Origin: Streptococcus pseudoporcinus LQ 940-04
GTDB taxonomy: Bacteria > Bacillota > Bacilli > Lactobacillales > Streptococcaceae
DNA: 64,000 nucleotides
Assembly (NCBI RefSeq): GCF_000188035.1
Contig: NZ_AEUY02000005.1
Location: forward strand, 806,001-870,000
Direction of reading: 5' to 3'
Shown here: positions 55,300 through 64,000 of the stretch, piece after piece
How positions within the stretch are numbered: the stretch's first letter is position 1
How the letters are laid out: each line of letters begins with the position of its first letter
Program-made: the position numbers and the translations under genes
The notes under the pieces: generated by a model
What the model saw: the letters and a program-made list of their open reading frames with translations, nothing else
Databases searched by the model: none
Told to the model about the DNA's origin: nothing

Positions 55300-56187
55300 A
55301 TGACATATTATTTAGCCATTGATATAGGTGGAACAGCAATTAAATATGGTTTAGTAACTGAGCAAGGGCAACTTTTAAGAAAAGAAGAAATTCCAACGGA
55401 AGCTTCAAAAGGTGGGCCCAGAATCTTAGCTAAAGTTTTATCCTTAGTAGAAAATTATCACAATCAAGTCACCCTAGCGGGTGTAGCTATTTCTACAGCG
55501 GGAATGGTGAACCCTGAAAGAGGAGATATTTTCTATTCAGGTCCACAAATTCCTAATTATGTAGGGATATCCTTTAAAGAATCAATCGAAGAACAATTCA
55601 ATATCCCATGTGAAGTAGAAAATGACGTTAATTGTGCCGGCTTGGCAGAAGCTATTTCTGGTAGTGCAAAAAATACTAAAGTTGCTGTATGCTTAACAAT
55701 TGGAACGGGTATAGGAGGATGCTTTTTGCTGAATTCACAAATCTTTCATGGTAGCAGTTTCTCAGCTTGTGAGGTTGGTTATATGCGGCTTGCTAATAGT
55801 CAGTTTCAAGAGTTGGCATCAACGACAGCATTAATAAATGATGTTGCGAGAAGACATGGTGATCAGCCTGATGATTGGAATGGACGGAGAATTTTTGAAG
55901 AGGCAAAAGCTGGGAATCAAGACTGTATAGCAGCCATTGACCAATTGGTAGACTATCTGTGTCAAGGGATAGCTAATATATGCTATGTTGTGAATCCAGA
56001 GTGTGTTGTTTTAGGTGGTGGCATCATGGGACAAAAAGTTTACTTATCTCCTAAAATCAACCAAACCTTGGACAAGTATTTGGTTCCTAGTCTCTCCAAG
56101 AAAACCAAGGTTGTCTTTGCCAGTCATGAAAATAATGCAGGAATTATGGGAGCTTACTACCACTTTAAACAAAGACAGCAGGTGTAA
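55300..56187 (+). CDS. nanK: ROK-family kinase, probable N-acetylmannosamine kinase
   Basis: A 295-residue sugar kinase: ATP motif DIGGTAIKYGL (residues 7-17), catalytic ENDVNCAGLAE (about residue 106) and GTGIGGC. The specificity is inferred from position between nanA and nanE in one cluster; ManNAc is the expected substrate. The zinc-binding Cys triplet of classical ROK repressors is not seen. It ends with a shared terminator. Confidence 0.85.
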   Translation: MTYYLAIDIGGTAIKYGLVTEQGQLLRKEEIPTEASKGGPRILAKVLSLVENYHNQVTLAGVAISTAGMVNPERGDIFYSGPQIPNYVGISFKESIEEQFNIPCEVENDVNCAGLAEAISGSAKNTKVAVCLTIGTGIGGCFLLNSQIFHGSSFSACEVGYMRLANSQFQELASTTALINDVARRHGDQPDDWNGRRIFEEAKAGNQDCIAAIDQLVDYLCQGIANICYVVNPECVVLGGGIMGQKVYLSPKINQTLDKYLVPSLSKKTKVVFASHENNAGIMGAYYHFKQRQQV

Positions 56188-56197
56188 CGTCACCTCC

Positions 56198-56231
56198 AAA
56201 AAAGTTCTAAATAGGCATTTAGAACTTTTTT
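56198..56231. terminator. Bidirectional terminator between nanK and the RpiR gene
   Basis: AAAAAAGTTCTAAA / TTTAGAACTTTTTT 14-bp stem with a 6-nt loop, between converging genes. Confidence 0.92.
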
Positions 56232-57042
56232 ACTTTATAATAGTGTGCTTAAAAATCTCCTCTTTCTGAGCTTTATTAATAGCTGATACATAAGCATATA
56301 TAATATCCATCATAATGAGGAGAGGAAATTGGGGCGAAATACGATTGCCATAATTCAATTTATGGTTAGAAGCAACGGGAATAGTGTCGATGTTTTTTGG
56401 AAATACCTGATTATTGTTGGTTGTGAGCAGAATAACCTTGGCTCCCTTTTGGCTAGCTTTGTCTAGGGCCTCAATAACAGACTGTGTTTTACCAGACAAG
56501 GAAAAGCCGAAGACAAGACAGTTTTGATTGACAAGACTATTGGCCCAAGTAAAGCCATCTGTGTCAGAATAAGCATCACAAATTAAGCCAAGTCGCATAA
56601 ACCGTAGTTTCATTTCTTGAGCGACAAGAGCAGAACTTCCTTTTCCATAGAAGTAGATTCGCTCTGCCTTGTCAAAATAAGTAGCTAGATTTTGGAGTTT
56701 TGACTCATCTACTAGGTCGTAAGTTTTATTAATTAAAGTATCGTAATCAAATAGGACCCTCTTGGTTAATTCCAAATGAAAAGGCTGGAAATTTACCTTG
56801 GATTCTTGTAAGCTTTTGCTGTACTCAAAGGAAAAAGCCCGGTAGCCGGCAAAGCCACACTTTTTAGCAAAACGGGTCAAAGCCGATTGGGAGATATGCA
56901 ATTGTGTTATGATACTGGTTGCTCGTAGATTTTGATCATCTAATTCGGTTTCAATAAAAAAGCGAGCAATCTTTTTTTCTAGGTCGGTCATTTGGTCTAA
57001 AGCATCTTCAATTTGGCTAATTAAGCGATGGTCTCTACGCAT
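56230..57042 (-). CDS. RpiR-family regulator, probable regulator of the sialic acid cluster
   Basis: A 270-residue protein: an N-terminal HTH_6 domain (LTDLEKKIARFFIETELDDQ, SIITQLHISQSALTRFAKKCG), then a SIS sugar-phosphate domain (YFYGKGSSALVAQEMKLRF, VFGFSLSGKTQSVIEALDKA). RpiR proteins in this place sense ManNAc-6-P or a relative. The start at 57042 has AGGAGGATATAAA; an upstream extension of 34 residues lacks a ribosome site. Confidence 0.88.
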   Translation of the reverse strand: MRRDHRLISQIEDALDQMTDLEKKIARFFIETELDDQNLRATSIITQLHISQSALTRFAKKCGFAGYRAFSFEYSKSLQESKVNFQPFHLELTKRVLFDYDTLINKTYDLVDESKLQNLATYFDKAERIYFYGKGSSALVAQEMKLRFMRLGLICDAYSDTDGFTWANSLVNQNCLVFGFSLSGKTQSVIEALDKASQKGAKVILLTTNNNQVFPKNIDTIPVASNHKLNYGNRISPQFPLLIMMDIIYAYVSAINKAQKEEIFKHTIIK

Positions 57043-57272
57043 TTTATATCCTCCTGTAAACCTTACCAAATCAGTATACCATAAAAAAAGGGCGTCTAAG
57101 CTTGAAAACAGAAGGCAAGGCTTTGTCTGGTTCCAGTCGATCATCGTTGCTAGTTAGGGGAGCTAAAAACTAAGTGCAAGCTACAAGCTGTCTGGAATTA
57201 AACCTAGCATGTGCAACCTTTAAACTTATGTTATAATAGTCAAACAATGTTGTGTGAAAGGAAGAGCTAAGC

Positions 57273-58049
57273 ATGTTTGAGATTTTTGATACGCATACCC
57301 ATTTAAATAGTGATCATTTTAGAGGTAGAGAAGACGAAGAATTAGCCTTAGCTAAAGAAATGGGTGTCACTTATCATAATGTCGTCGGTTTTGATCAAGC
57401 GACCATTGATAGGGCTTTAGTATTGGCTCAACAATACCCAGAAGTTTACGCTACTATTGGTTGGCATCCAACGGAAGCAGGTTCCTACACTCAGGACATA
57501 GAAGAGATGATTGCTTGTCATTTGAAGAATGAGAAAGTCATTGCTTTAGGAGAGATTGGCTTAGATTATCACTGGATGGAAGATCCTAAAGAAATTCAGA
57601 TCAAGGTTTTTAAACGACAAATTCAGTTGTCAAAAGATTATGATTTACCCTTTGTAGTGCATACAAGAGACGCTCTAGAAGATACTTACCAAGTTCTCAA
57701 GGAAGTAGGTGTCGGCCCTCGTGGAGGAATCATGCATTCTTATTCTGGTTCATTAGAAATGGCAAACAAATTTATTGAGCTTGGCATGACCATTTCCTTC
57801 TCGGGAGTGGTCACTTTCAAAAAAGCACAGGATATTCAAGAAGCAGCACAGCAATTACCTCTAGACAAAATCTTAGTAGAGACCGATGCTCCTTACTTAG
57901 CACCTGTTCCAAAGCGTGGGCGGGAGAATCGCACAGCCTATACCCGATTCGTGGTCAATAAAATCGCGGAATTGCGGGGACTTTCAGTGGAGGAAGTGGC
58001 TAGCGCTACGACAGAAAATGCGAAAAGGATTTTTAGAATTGACAGATAA
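57273..58049 (+). CDS. tatD: TatD-family metal-dependent deoxyribonuclease
   Basis: A 258-residue TIM-barrel metal hydrolase. Metal ligands appear in FDTHTHLNS (residues 5-13), GEIGLDYHW (about residue 94), PFVVHTRDA (about residue 127), HSYSGS and VETDAPYLAP. The family processes 3' ends of DNA. It overlaps rnmV by 11 nt, a conserved pair in Firmicutes. Confidence 0.93.
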   Translation: MFEIFDTHTHLNSDHFRGREDEELALAKEMGVTYHNVVGFDQATIDRALVLAQQYPEVYATIGWHPTEAGSYTQDIEEMIACHLKNEKVIALGEIGLDYHWMEDPKEIQIKVFKRQIQLSKDYDLPFVVHTRDALEDTYQVLKEVGVGPRGGIMHSYSGSLEMANKFIELGMTISFSGVVTFKKAQDIQEAAQQLPLDKILVETDAPYLAPVPKRGRENRTAYTRFVVNKIAELRGLSVEEVASATTENAKRIFRIDR

Positions 58050-58608
58050 AATTAAAATTCAAGAGGTTATTGTGGTAGAAGGCAAGGATGATACAGCCAA
58101 TTTGAAACGCTTTTATGATGTTGATACTTATGAAACGCAAGGCTCTGCCGTTAATGAGAAAGACTTGGAGCGGATTGAACGTTTAAATGATTTACGTGGG
58201 GTTGTAGTCTTTACAGACCCAGATTATAATGGTGAACGCATTCGTAAGATCATTATGCAGGCTGTACCAACAGTTCGTCATGCTTTCTTGAAACGTAATG
58301 AAGCTATACCAGCATCTAAATCCAAGGGACGGTCCTTAGGAGTTGAGCATGCCTCCTTTGAAGATCTGCAAAGAGCACTAGGAAAAGTAACTCAGGCCTA
58401 TGATGATGACAACCAATTTGATATCACAAGTGCAGATCTAATGCGTTTAGGCCTCACATTAGGTCAGGAAAGTCGTCAAAAACGTGAATTTTTGGGAGAC
58501 CAGCTACGTATCGGCTATTGCAATGGCAAACAACTCTTGAAACGTTTGCAACTATTTGGCATTAGCTTAGCAGACCTTGAAGAAGCTATGGCTTATTATA
58601 AGAGCTAA
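58039..58608 (+). CDS. rnmV: Ribonuclease M5
   Basis: Cuts 5S rRNA precursors to maturity with the help of L18. The Toprim catalytic Glu and Asp lie in VIVVEGKDDTANLKR (about residues 10-24) and VFTDPDYNGERIRK. The length is 189 residues. The start is a TTG at 58039 inside tatD, preceded by AAAGGA; the frame is open further upstream within tatD but without conservation. Followed after 155 bp by ksgA. Confidence 0.92.
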   Translation: MTDKIKIQEVIVVEGKDDTANLKRFYDVDTYETQGSAVNEKDLERIERLNDLRGVVVFTDPDYNGERIRKIIMQAVPTVRHAFLKRNEAIPASKSKGRSLGVEHASFEDLQRALGKVTQAYDDDNQFDITSADLMRLGLTLGQESRQKREFLGDQLRIGYCNGKQLLKRLQLFGISLADLEEAMAYYKS

Positions 58609-58763
58609 ACACCAACAATCGCAAGAAGAAGCTGTGATTGTTCTTAATCGGTTTTATTAATAATAAAAAGACAGTATGCTTGTTAGTGTGCATATCTTGC
58701 TATTACAGAATGTGATGAGAAATATGTTACAATAGAGAAAAGAAAAAGTGGGAAAAAGAATAC

Positions 58764-59636
58764 ATGAGAATTGCAGATTACAGTGTCACTAGAGCTATCC
58801 TTGAGCGTCATGGTTTCACTTTTAAGAAATCTTTTGGGCAAAACTTTTTGACGGATACAAATATCCTACAAAAGATTGTTGACACGGCAAGAATTGACAA
58901 AAATGTCAATGTTATTGAAATTGGACCAGGTATTGGTGCTCTGACAGAATTTTTGGCAGAGCAGGCAGCCGAAGTCATGGCTTTTGAGATTGATGATCGT
59001 CTCCTACCGATTTTAGCGGAAACACTCAGAGATTTTGATAATATTCGGGTTATCAACCAGGATATCTTAAAGGCTGATTTGCAAACACAGATTCAAGGCT
59101 TTAAAAATCCGGAATTACCTATAAAAGTTGTAGCCAATTTACCATATTACATTACAACACCAATCTTAATGCATTTAATTGAAAGCAAAATCCCTTTCCA
59201 AGAGTTTGTGGTCATGATGCAAAGAGAAGTCGCCGATCGTATTTCAGCAAAACCTAACACCAAAGCCTATGGAAGTTTGTCCATTGCTGTTCAATATTAT
59301 ATGGCGGCTAAGGTGTCCTTCATTGTACCGAGAACAGTATTTGTACCAGCTCCAAATGTTGATTCTGCAATCTTGAAAATGGAACGTCGTGTAGAACCTT
59401 TAATTAAAGTGCAAGATGAAGATTTCTTCTTCCGAGTTGCTAAAGTTGGTTTTATCCACCGTCGTAAGACCTTATGGAATAACTTGACTAGCCATTTTGG
59501 TAAATCTGAGGAGACCAAAAAGAAGTTAGAGGAAGCTTTAGAATTAGCAGGTATTAAAGCAAACATTCGTGGTGAAGCCTTAACTATCGAAGAATTTGGA
59601 AAATTAGCTGATGCTTTGAAGTCAGTTGGTATTTAA
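58764..59636 (+). CDS. ksgA: 16S rRNA dimethyladenosine transferase KsgA/RsmA
   Basis: Dimethylates A1518 and A1519 of 16S rRNA, a late check in 30S assembly; loss gives kasugamycin resistance. SAM-binding FGQNFLTD (residues 24 on) and [14 protein letters not shown]; catalytic NLPYYITTP (about residue 126). The length of 290 residues is normal. Its own promoter TTACAATAG near 58728. Confidence 0.96.
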   Translation: MRIADYSVTRAILERHGFTFKKSFGQNFLTDTNILQKIVDTARIDKNVNVIEIGPGIGALTEFLAEQAAEVMAFEIDDRLLPILAETLRDFDNIRVINQDILKADLQTQIQGFKNPELPIKVVANLPYYITTPILMHLIESKIPFQEFVVMMQREVADRISAKPNTKAYGSLSIAVQYYMAAKVSFIVPRTVFVPAPNVDSAILKMERRVEPLIKVQDEDFFFRVAKVGFIHRRKTLWNNLTSHFGKSEETKKKLEEALELAGIKANIRGEALTIEEFGKLADALKSVGI

Positions 59637-59689
59637 ATCTAAAGTCCTTGGGTTAAAAGAGCTTACTCTTTGAAATTCTTTATCATCCC

Positions 59690-59783
59690 TTTTTCAATTG
59701 ATAAATGAGACACAAAAAGTCAACAAGACAGAATTCTATCTTGTTGGCTTTTTGTATTTGAGCTTAGATTCTTGTCTCAGGCT
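59690..59783 (-). repeat. Dispersed repeat, copy B (inverted relative to copy A)
   Basis: Reverse complement contains GAGCCTGAGACAAGAA, TAAGCTCAAATACAAAAAG, the hairpin GCCAACAAGATAGAATTC / and ATTTATCAATTG, aligning with copy A at 48653-48764. It sits between converging ksgA and response-regulator genes and probably terminates both. Confidence 0.78.
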
Positions 59784-59866
59784 CTTTATTTTTGGTTAGT
59801 TTAAGAAGTTCGAACTAACTAAAGTGATAGTTAGGTTGGTTTCTAGCCTGTTTTTTACACCATCAT

Positions 59867-60715
59867 CTACATAAATAGTGCCTTATGGCTTTGAACGATT
59901 AATTCATCAAAGAATTTTCGTAAAACGATTTTTCCACCTTGAAAGCTCTCTTCTTGAATGACTAGAATTTCAAGGTGAATATTTTGGTAGCCAAATAAGG
60001 CATTGGCGTATTGAAGTGTAATCTCATTTTCGAAATCATCAAGGCACAGATGAGCAATATTAATCATTGCCTTTTTGACGGCCCTACGCACCCTTTGTAG
60101 CATAATCTTTTGACAGTGAGCATCTATTGATAAATGCTGTTCGAAATTGACCTTTTCAAAGGAAATATTGTGAGTCAACATAAGTTTACAAATGGTCATG
60201 ATATCGGCATAGCCTGCTTCCGCAGTGATTCCTAAATAGGATAGAATGGATCGAATTTTTTCTAATTGCCTTTCTTGTATGCTATCTTGGGTTTGTTGTG
60301 CCAGAGTAGGTCCTAAAAGTTCTTGAATCAGCTTTAACTTAGCCTCCATCTGAATGCTTTCTTTGACCTTATTAACAACTGATCGTACTTCAACAATATT
60401 GATTGGTTTATTGATAAAAAACTCAATGCCCGCTTGATAAGCATCTTGCCTGAGGCCTTCATCTTTGACCTGTGAAATCATAATAAATTTGAGTTTGGGT
60501 CGTGCTTGGTGAATTTTTTCAACCAGTGTCACGCCATCTAACTTTGGCATTAATAAGTCAACTAAAACAATATCAATATCTGAAACTAATAAATCATGGT
60601 AGGCTTCAGTTGCATCATTTGTTGTTTTACAAACAATATGGTTAAAATCCTCTTCGATGATTTCTTGAAGCACCATTGTCACAGAGGGATCATCATCTAT
60701 AATGTAGAATTTCAT
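59867..60715 (-). CDS. Response regulator, GlnL/YcbB type
   Basis: A 282-residue regulator. The receiver has IIDDDPS, the phosphorylation Asp in VLVDLLMPKLDG (about residue 54) and the Lys in FFINKPINI (about residue 104). The C-terminal part (residues 125-282) is not a common HTH but resembles the YcbB domain of Bacillus GlnL, which controls glutamine genes. It overlaps the kinase by 4 nt. By position it may control the divergent arcB-arcC pair; inference. Confidence 0.8.
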   Translation of the reverse strand: MKFYIIDDDPSVTMVLQEIIEEDFNHIVCKTTNDATEAYHDLLVSDIDIVLVDLLMPKLDGVTLVEKIHQARPKLKFIMISQVKDEGLRQDAYQAGIEFFINKPINIVEVRSVVNKVKESIQMEAKLKLIQELLGPTLAQQTQDSIQERQLEKIRSILSYLGITAEAGYADIMTICKLMLTHNISFEKVNFEQHLSIDAHCQKIMLQRVRRAVKKAMINIAHLCLDDFENEITLQYANALFGYQNIHLEILVIQEESFQGGKIVLRKFFDELIVQSHKALFM

Positions 60716-62007
60716 ACACTAACTCCATCTACTAATTGCTTCTTGCTTAAGTTAATGGTGAAAATAGCACCTTTAGGTTGGTTGTTAGAACAAGAGATAG
60801 TGCCTTTAAATTGTTCTTCAACGATAACCTTCACATTGGATAGTCCTATACCTCGGTAAATATCTCCATTTGCATCAAATTTTGTGGAAAAACCCGATTG
60901 AAAAATAAAATTTTTCATTTTATCAGAAATACCAGGACCGTTATCACTGACGGTAATGGTAAGTGTCTGGTCATTTTCTTGAGTTGAAACAACGATCGTA
61001 CCATTTTTCTGATCACCAATAGCTTCAACGGCATTTAATACAATATTGGAAACGACCGTGAGAAGGAAATAATAGTTGGTGATAGTCATCTTACTTTGAA
61101 TATGCTCGGTAATAATAATATCTTGCTGATGAGCCTGAATGAGGCTACGGATATATGACAGAGCAATGCGGAAAATATCTTTTACAGACATGCTTGACTC
61201 ATTTTCTACGCTAAAGTAGGTGCCTAAACCTTTAATAACATTTTGATAATCTTTTTTTATCTCGTGGACATCTCTTGCGATATCTAAAGATAAATGCTGG
61301 TATTCTTGCGGTAATTGATGTTTAGCGAGCTCTTTATCAAGGAGATAGGCATTTTTCATGATATTCTCAATTTCAAGGATATTTTTCTGCATAAAGTAAA
61401 CTTCACTTTTAACGGCAGAGGTTGACCAAATAAAATAATAGTAACGCTGTTCATGGTAATCCTTAAGAAGTAAAAGGGTCAAGTAACTATAAGTATATGC
61501 CAGTGCACAGCTAATCAGTGCCCTTACTAGGGCAGTCAGAAAAAGAATCTGAAAAATGTTGACAGTATAGTTTTTAAAATTAAGTAATAAACTGATTTCT
61601 AGAATATTTGAAAGGTAATCACAGATGATAATAGCCAGAAAAAACGTCCCCTTATTTCTGTAGGAACGGTTCCAATATAAAAAATAAAAACAGAAGCCGT
61701 AACACAAGTAAAACACGACATCGGTGAAGACAAATTCCAAAATTTTCAGAGAGGATGCTTCCCCAACGAGGGCCAGGATAAGTCCTCTAAAGATTGGAGA
61801 AACTGCTGCAATTCCTAAACAAATATGAAAAGGGTTGACATCGTCATTAAAGTATAAAAAAACTGGCAAGATAAAAAGAGATAAGGTTAAGATAAAACCA
61901 TCTGTGATTGTAGAAATATGTATCTGTGCAGCTAAAGCAATAGTAATAGCGGCAATAACAATCCGTTGTCGTCGCTCGAGGTGATTTTCGGTTAAAATAT
62001 CAAGCAT
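60712..62007 (-). CDS. Sensor histidine kinase, GlnK/YcbA-like
   Basis: A 431-residue membrane kinase: about six hydrophobic segments over residues 15-210, then the phospho-acceptor region DIARDVHEIKKDYQ (His near 246) and an ATPase domain with NIVLNAVEAIG, DNGPGI and GIGLSNVKVIVEE. No extracellular sensory domain of size; the signal is probably sensed in or at the membrane. It is transcribed away from arcB, 104 bp apart. Confidence 0.85.
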   Translation of the reverse strand: MLDILTENHLERRQRIVIAAITIALAAQIHISTITDGFILTLSLFILPVFLYFNDDVNPFHICLGIAAVSPIFRGLILALVGEASSLKILEFVFTDVVFYLCYGFCFYFLYWNRSYRNKGTFFLAIIICDYLSNILEISLLLNFKNYTVNIFQILFLTALVRALISCALAYTYSYLTLLLLKDYHEQRYYYFIWSTSAVKSEVYFMQKNILEIENIMKNAYLLDKELAKHQLPQEYQHLSLDIARDVHEIKKDYQNVIKGLGTYFSVENESSMSVKDIFRIALSYIRSLIQAHQQDIIITEHIQSKMTITNYYFLLTVVSNIVLNAVEAIGDQKNGTIVVSTQENDQTLTITVSDNGPGISDKMKNFIFQSGFSTKFDANGDIYRGIGLSNVKVIVEEQFKGTISCSNNQPKGAIFTINLSKKQLVDGVSV

Positions 62008-62030
62008 ATCAATTCCTAAAAATTTCTATT

Positions 62031-62064
62031 TGAAGATTTTTGAATATTGTTGAAGATTTGTGAA
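62031..62064 (+). promoter_or_regulatory. Tandem direct repeats before arcB, probable response-regulator site
   Basis: TGAAGATTTTTGAA (62031) and TGAAGATTTGTGAA (62051) are 20 bp apart and 13 of 14 identical. They lie between the divergent kinase and arcB genes. Confidence 0.6.
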
Positions 62065-62074
62065 AGCGCTAACT
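62061..62074 (+). promoter_or_regulatory. CcpA (cre) site of arcB
   Basis: TGAAAGCGCTAACT matches the cre consensus at all 14 positions and overlaps the end of the second direct repeat. Confidence 0.78.
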
Positions 62075-62110
62075 ACAATCTAAGTATAAATAAAAAGGAG
62101 GTAATAAGCA

Positions 62111-63109
62111 ATGAAAAATTTACGAAACCGTAATTTTCTAACCTTATTGGATTTTACAACACAGGAAGTTGAATTTCTCTTAAATCTTTCTGAAGATTTG
62201 AAACGTGCGAAGTATGCTGGTATCGAACAACAAAGATTAGTTGGAAAAAATATTGCCCTCATTTTTGAAAAAGATTCCACACGTACCCGTTGTGCTTTTG
62301 AGGTTGCTGCTTATGATCAGGGAGCTCGTGTTACTTACCTAGGGCCAACAGGAAGTCAAATGGGTAAAAAAGAAACTGCAAAGGATACAGCTCGTGTTCT
62401 TGGTGGGATGTATGATGGCATTGAATATCGTGGTTTTTCTCAAAAAACTGTTGAAACCCTCGCAGAATTTGCTGGTGTTCCAGTGTGGAATGGTTTAACA
62501 GATGCTGATCACCCAACGCAAGTACTAGCTGACTTCTTAACAGCAAAAGAATGCCTTAAAAAACCTTATAAAGATATTCGCTTTACCTACGTCGGAGATG
62601 GCAGAAATAATGTGGCTAATGCTTTGATGATTGGTGCTTCGATTGTTGGTATGACCTATCATTTGGTTTGTCCAAAAGATTTAAACCCTGACCCAGAACT
62701 TTTGGCTAAATGTCAAGAAATTGCTAAGAAAACGGGTGCAGTTATTGAAATTACAGATGACATTGAAAAGGGTGTGCTTAACTCAGATGTTCTTTACACA
62801 GATGTTTGGGTATCAATGGGTGAGCCAGATGAAGTCTGGAAAGAAAGAATTGCTCTTTTAGAACCATACCGAGTAACACAAAAAATGATTGAAATGACCA
62901 AGAACCCTAATGTTATTTTTGAGCATTGTCTACCTTCCTTCCATAATACTGACACTAAAATTGGCAAAGAAATTTATGAAAAATATGGCTTAAAAGAAAT
63001 GGAAGTTTCTGATGAAGTCTTTGAAGGCCCTCATTCTGTTGTCTTTCAAGAAGCTGAAAACCGTATGCACACTATTAAAGCAGTCATGGTTGCAACCTTA
63101 GGCGACTAG
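62111..63109 (+). CDS. arcB: Ornithine carbamoyltransferase, catabolic type
   Basis: A 332-residue carbamoyltransferase. Carbamoyl-phosphate motif STRTR at residues 56-60, HPTQ at 134-137, the ornithine loop VSMGE, and [11 protein letters not shown] with the active Cys. Next to a carbamate kinase it should run in the direction citrulline to ornithine and carbamoyl phosphate, yielding ATP. No arcA or arcD is visible, but the window ends soon after. Ribosome site AAAAAGGAGG is strong. Confidence 0.92.
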   Translation: MKNLRNRNFLTLLDFTTQEVEFLLNLSEDLKRAKYAGIEQQRLVGKNIALIFEKDSTRTRCAFEVAAYDQGARVTYLGPTGSQMGKKETAKDTARVLGGMYDGIEYRGFSQKTVETLAEFAGVPVWNGLTDADHPTQVLADFLTAKECLKKPYKDIRFTYVGDGRNNVANALMIGASIVGMTYHLVCPKDLNPDPELLAKCQEIAKKTGAVIEITDDIEKGVLNSDVLYTDVWVSMGEPDEVWKERIALLEPYRVTQKMIEMTKNPNVIFEHCLPSFHNTDTKIGKEIYEKYGLKEMEVSDEVFEGPHSVVFQEAENRMHTIKAVMVATLGD

Positions 63110-63120
63110 GAGGAGCAAGT

Positions 63121-64000
63121 ATGGCAAAAATTGTTGTAGCATTGGGCGGAAATGCACTTGGAAATTCACCGGAGGAACAACTTAAATTGGTTAAAGGGAC
63201 AGCCAAGTCTCTTGTTGCTCTCCTAAAGGCAGGTCATGAAGTCGTTATTAGTCATGGTAATGGTCCTCAAGTTGGTGCTATCAATTTAGGAATGAATTAT
63301 GCTGCAGAGCATGGACAAGGGGCAGCCTTTCCTTTCCAGAATGTGGTGCCATGAGTCAAGGTTATATTGGCTATCATCTTCAACAAAGTTTGTTAAATGA
63401 AATGCGTAAAGAGGGCATTCAGCAAGATGTTGCCACCATTGTGACGCAAATTGAAGTTGATCCAAAAGATAGTGCCTTTCAAAATCTAACAAAGCCAATA
63501 GGAAGTTTTTATGATAAAGAAACCTCTGAACAAATAGCTGCTGAAAAAGGCTATACTTTTGTTGAGGATGCAGGGCGTGGTTATAGGCGAGTTGTTGCCT
63601 CTCCTCAACCAGTAGACATTTTAGAATTAACCAGTATCAAGACTCTCATTGAATCTGGTACTCTAGTCATTGCAGGAGGTGGCGGCGGCGTACCAGTCAT
63701 TAAGAATACTGAGGGCTCTTATCAAGGTGTTGCAGCGGTTATTGATAAAGATCAGTCAAGTGCTTTATTAGCAGGAAAATTAGAAGCAGATCAATTAATT
63801 ATTTTAACAGCAGTTGAACATGTTTACATTCACTATGGGAAGGAAAATCAAGAAAAATTGACCCAGGTACAGACTAGAGATTTGATTGAGTATGTAAAAC
63901 ATGGAGAATTCGCTAAGGGCAGTATGCTACCTAAAATAATAGCTTGCTTGAGTTTTCTTGATCATAATCCAAACGGAAAAGCAATCATAACCTCTTTAGA
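63121..64000 (+). pseudogene. arcC: Carbamate kinase, frameshifted, running off the window
   Basis: Carbamate kinase makes ATP from carbamoyl phosphate. The N-terminal part ([26 protein letters not shown]) reads to FPFQNVVP and then a stop at 63352. One missing base near 63335 explains this: the next frame continues at once with [13 protein letters not shown] and stays open to the window end (VIAGGGGGVPVI, AAVIDKDQSSALLAGKL). About 295 of some 315 codons are visible. Arginine or citrulline catabolism would need a second arcC elsewhere. Confidence 0.87.

Noticed and set aside
57916..58038. Upstream extension of RNase M5 within tatD
   Set aside because: The 41 added residues are a shifted reading of tatD and do not look like the family; TTG at 58039 has a ribosome site.

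Overview
The window looks like the chromosome of a pyogenic-group Streptococcus (S. pyogenes / agalactiae / dysgalactiae / uberis / iniae relatives). The base composition is AT-rich. Gene order and protein wording follow that group: perR, tgt, pgi, galU-gpsA, radA-gltX-fasBCA/fasX-rnpA-yidC-jag-rpmH, and a sialic acid cluster before tatD-rnmV-ksgA. The species cannot be named from the sequence alone. A sorbitol PTS operon behind pgi and an arcB/arcC pair beside a GlnK/GlnL-type two-component system argue against S. pyogenes itself.

Layout. 1-8 kb: end of polA, a CoA-binding protein, perR, a DUF975 membrane protein, tgt, a CHY zinc-finger protein with bioY, an MBL-fold hydrolase with tadA, and the small SRP RNA. 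8-15 kb: pgi, then a six-gene sorbitol operon (dehydrogenase, PRD regulator, gutM, EIIC, EIIBC, EIIA) behind a promoter overlapped by a CcpA site. 15 kb: a small RNA gene with a textbook CiaR-dependent promoter. 15.4-26 kb: 5-FTHF cyclo-ligase, rhomboid protease, galU-gpsA, a MarR-controlled heterodimeric ABC exporter, queH, two NAD(P)H-FMN reductases (one with tandem C-terminal motifs resembling ApbE flavinylation sites), and a DUF454 protein.

26.2-37.6 kb: an 11.4-kb phage-satellite-like chromosomal island inserted at the start codon of dut, bounded by 35-bp direct repeats. It carries a divergent CI/Cro-type switch with palindromic operators, small phage-like genes, a RelBE-type toxin-antitoxin pair, a P63C-domain gene and a tyrosine integrase. 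It has no structural genes and is decaying: the integrase, the DnaD-like replication gene, the Rha gene and the transposase of an inserted IS1182-family element are all broken. Dut remains intact, but its promoter now appears to come from the island end.

37.6-50 kb: dut, radA, a beta-carbonic anhydrase, gltX, the fasBCA regulatory operon with fasX RNA, rnpA, yidC, jag, a 1.3-kb stretch of IS3-family debris with a dispersed repeat, and rpmH. FasB and FasC carry complementary lesions in their kinase domains, which suggests a split heterodimeric kinase. 50-57 kb: a sialic acid uptake and catabolism cluster (nanE, two permeases, binding protein, nanA, ROK kinase, RpiR regulator) without its own ABC ATPase. 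57-64 kb: tatD, rnmV, ksgA, a second copy of the dispersed repeat, a GlnL/GlnK-type response regulator and kinase, and arcB followed by a frameshifted arcC, behind tandem repeats and a perfect CcpA site.
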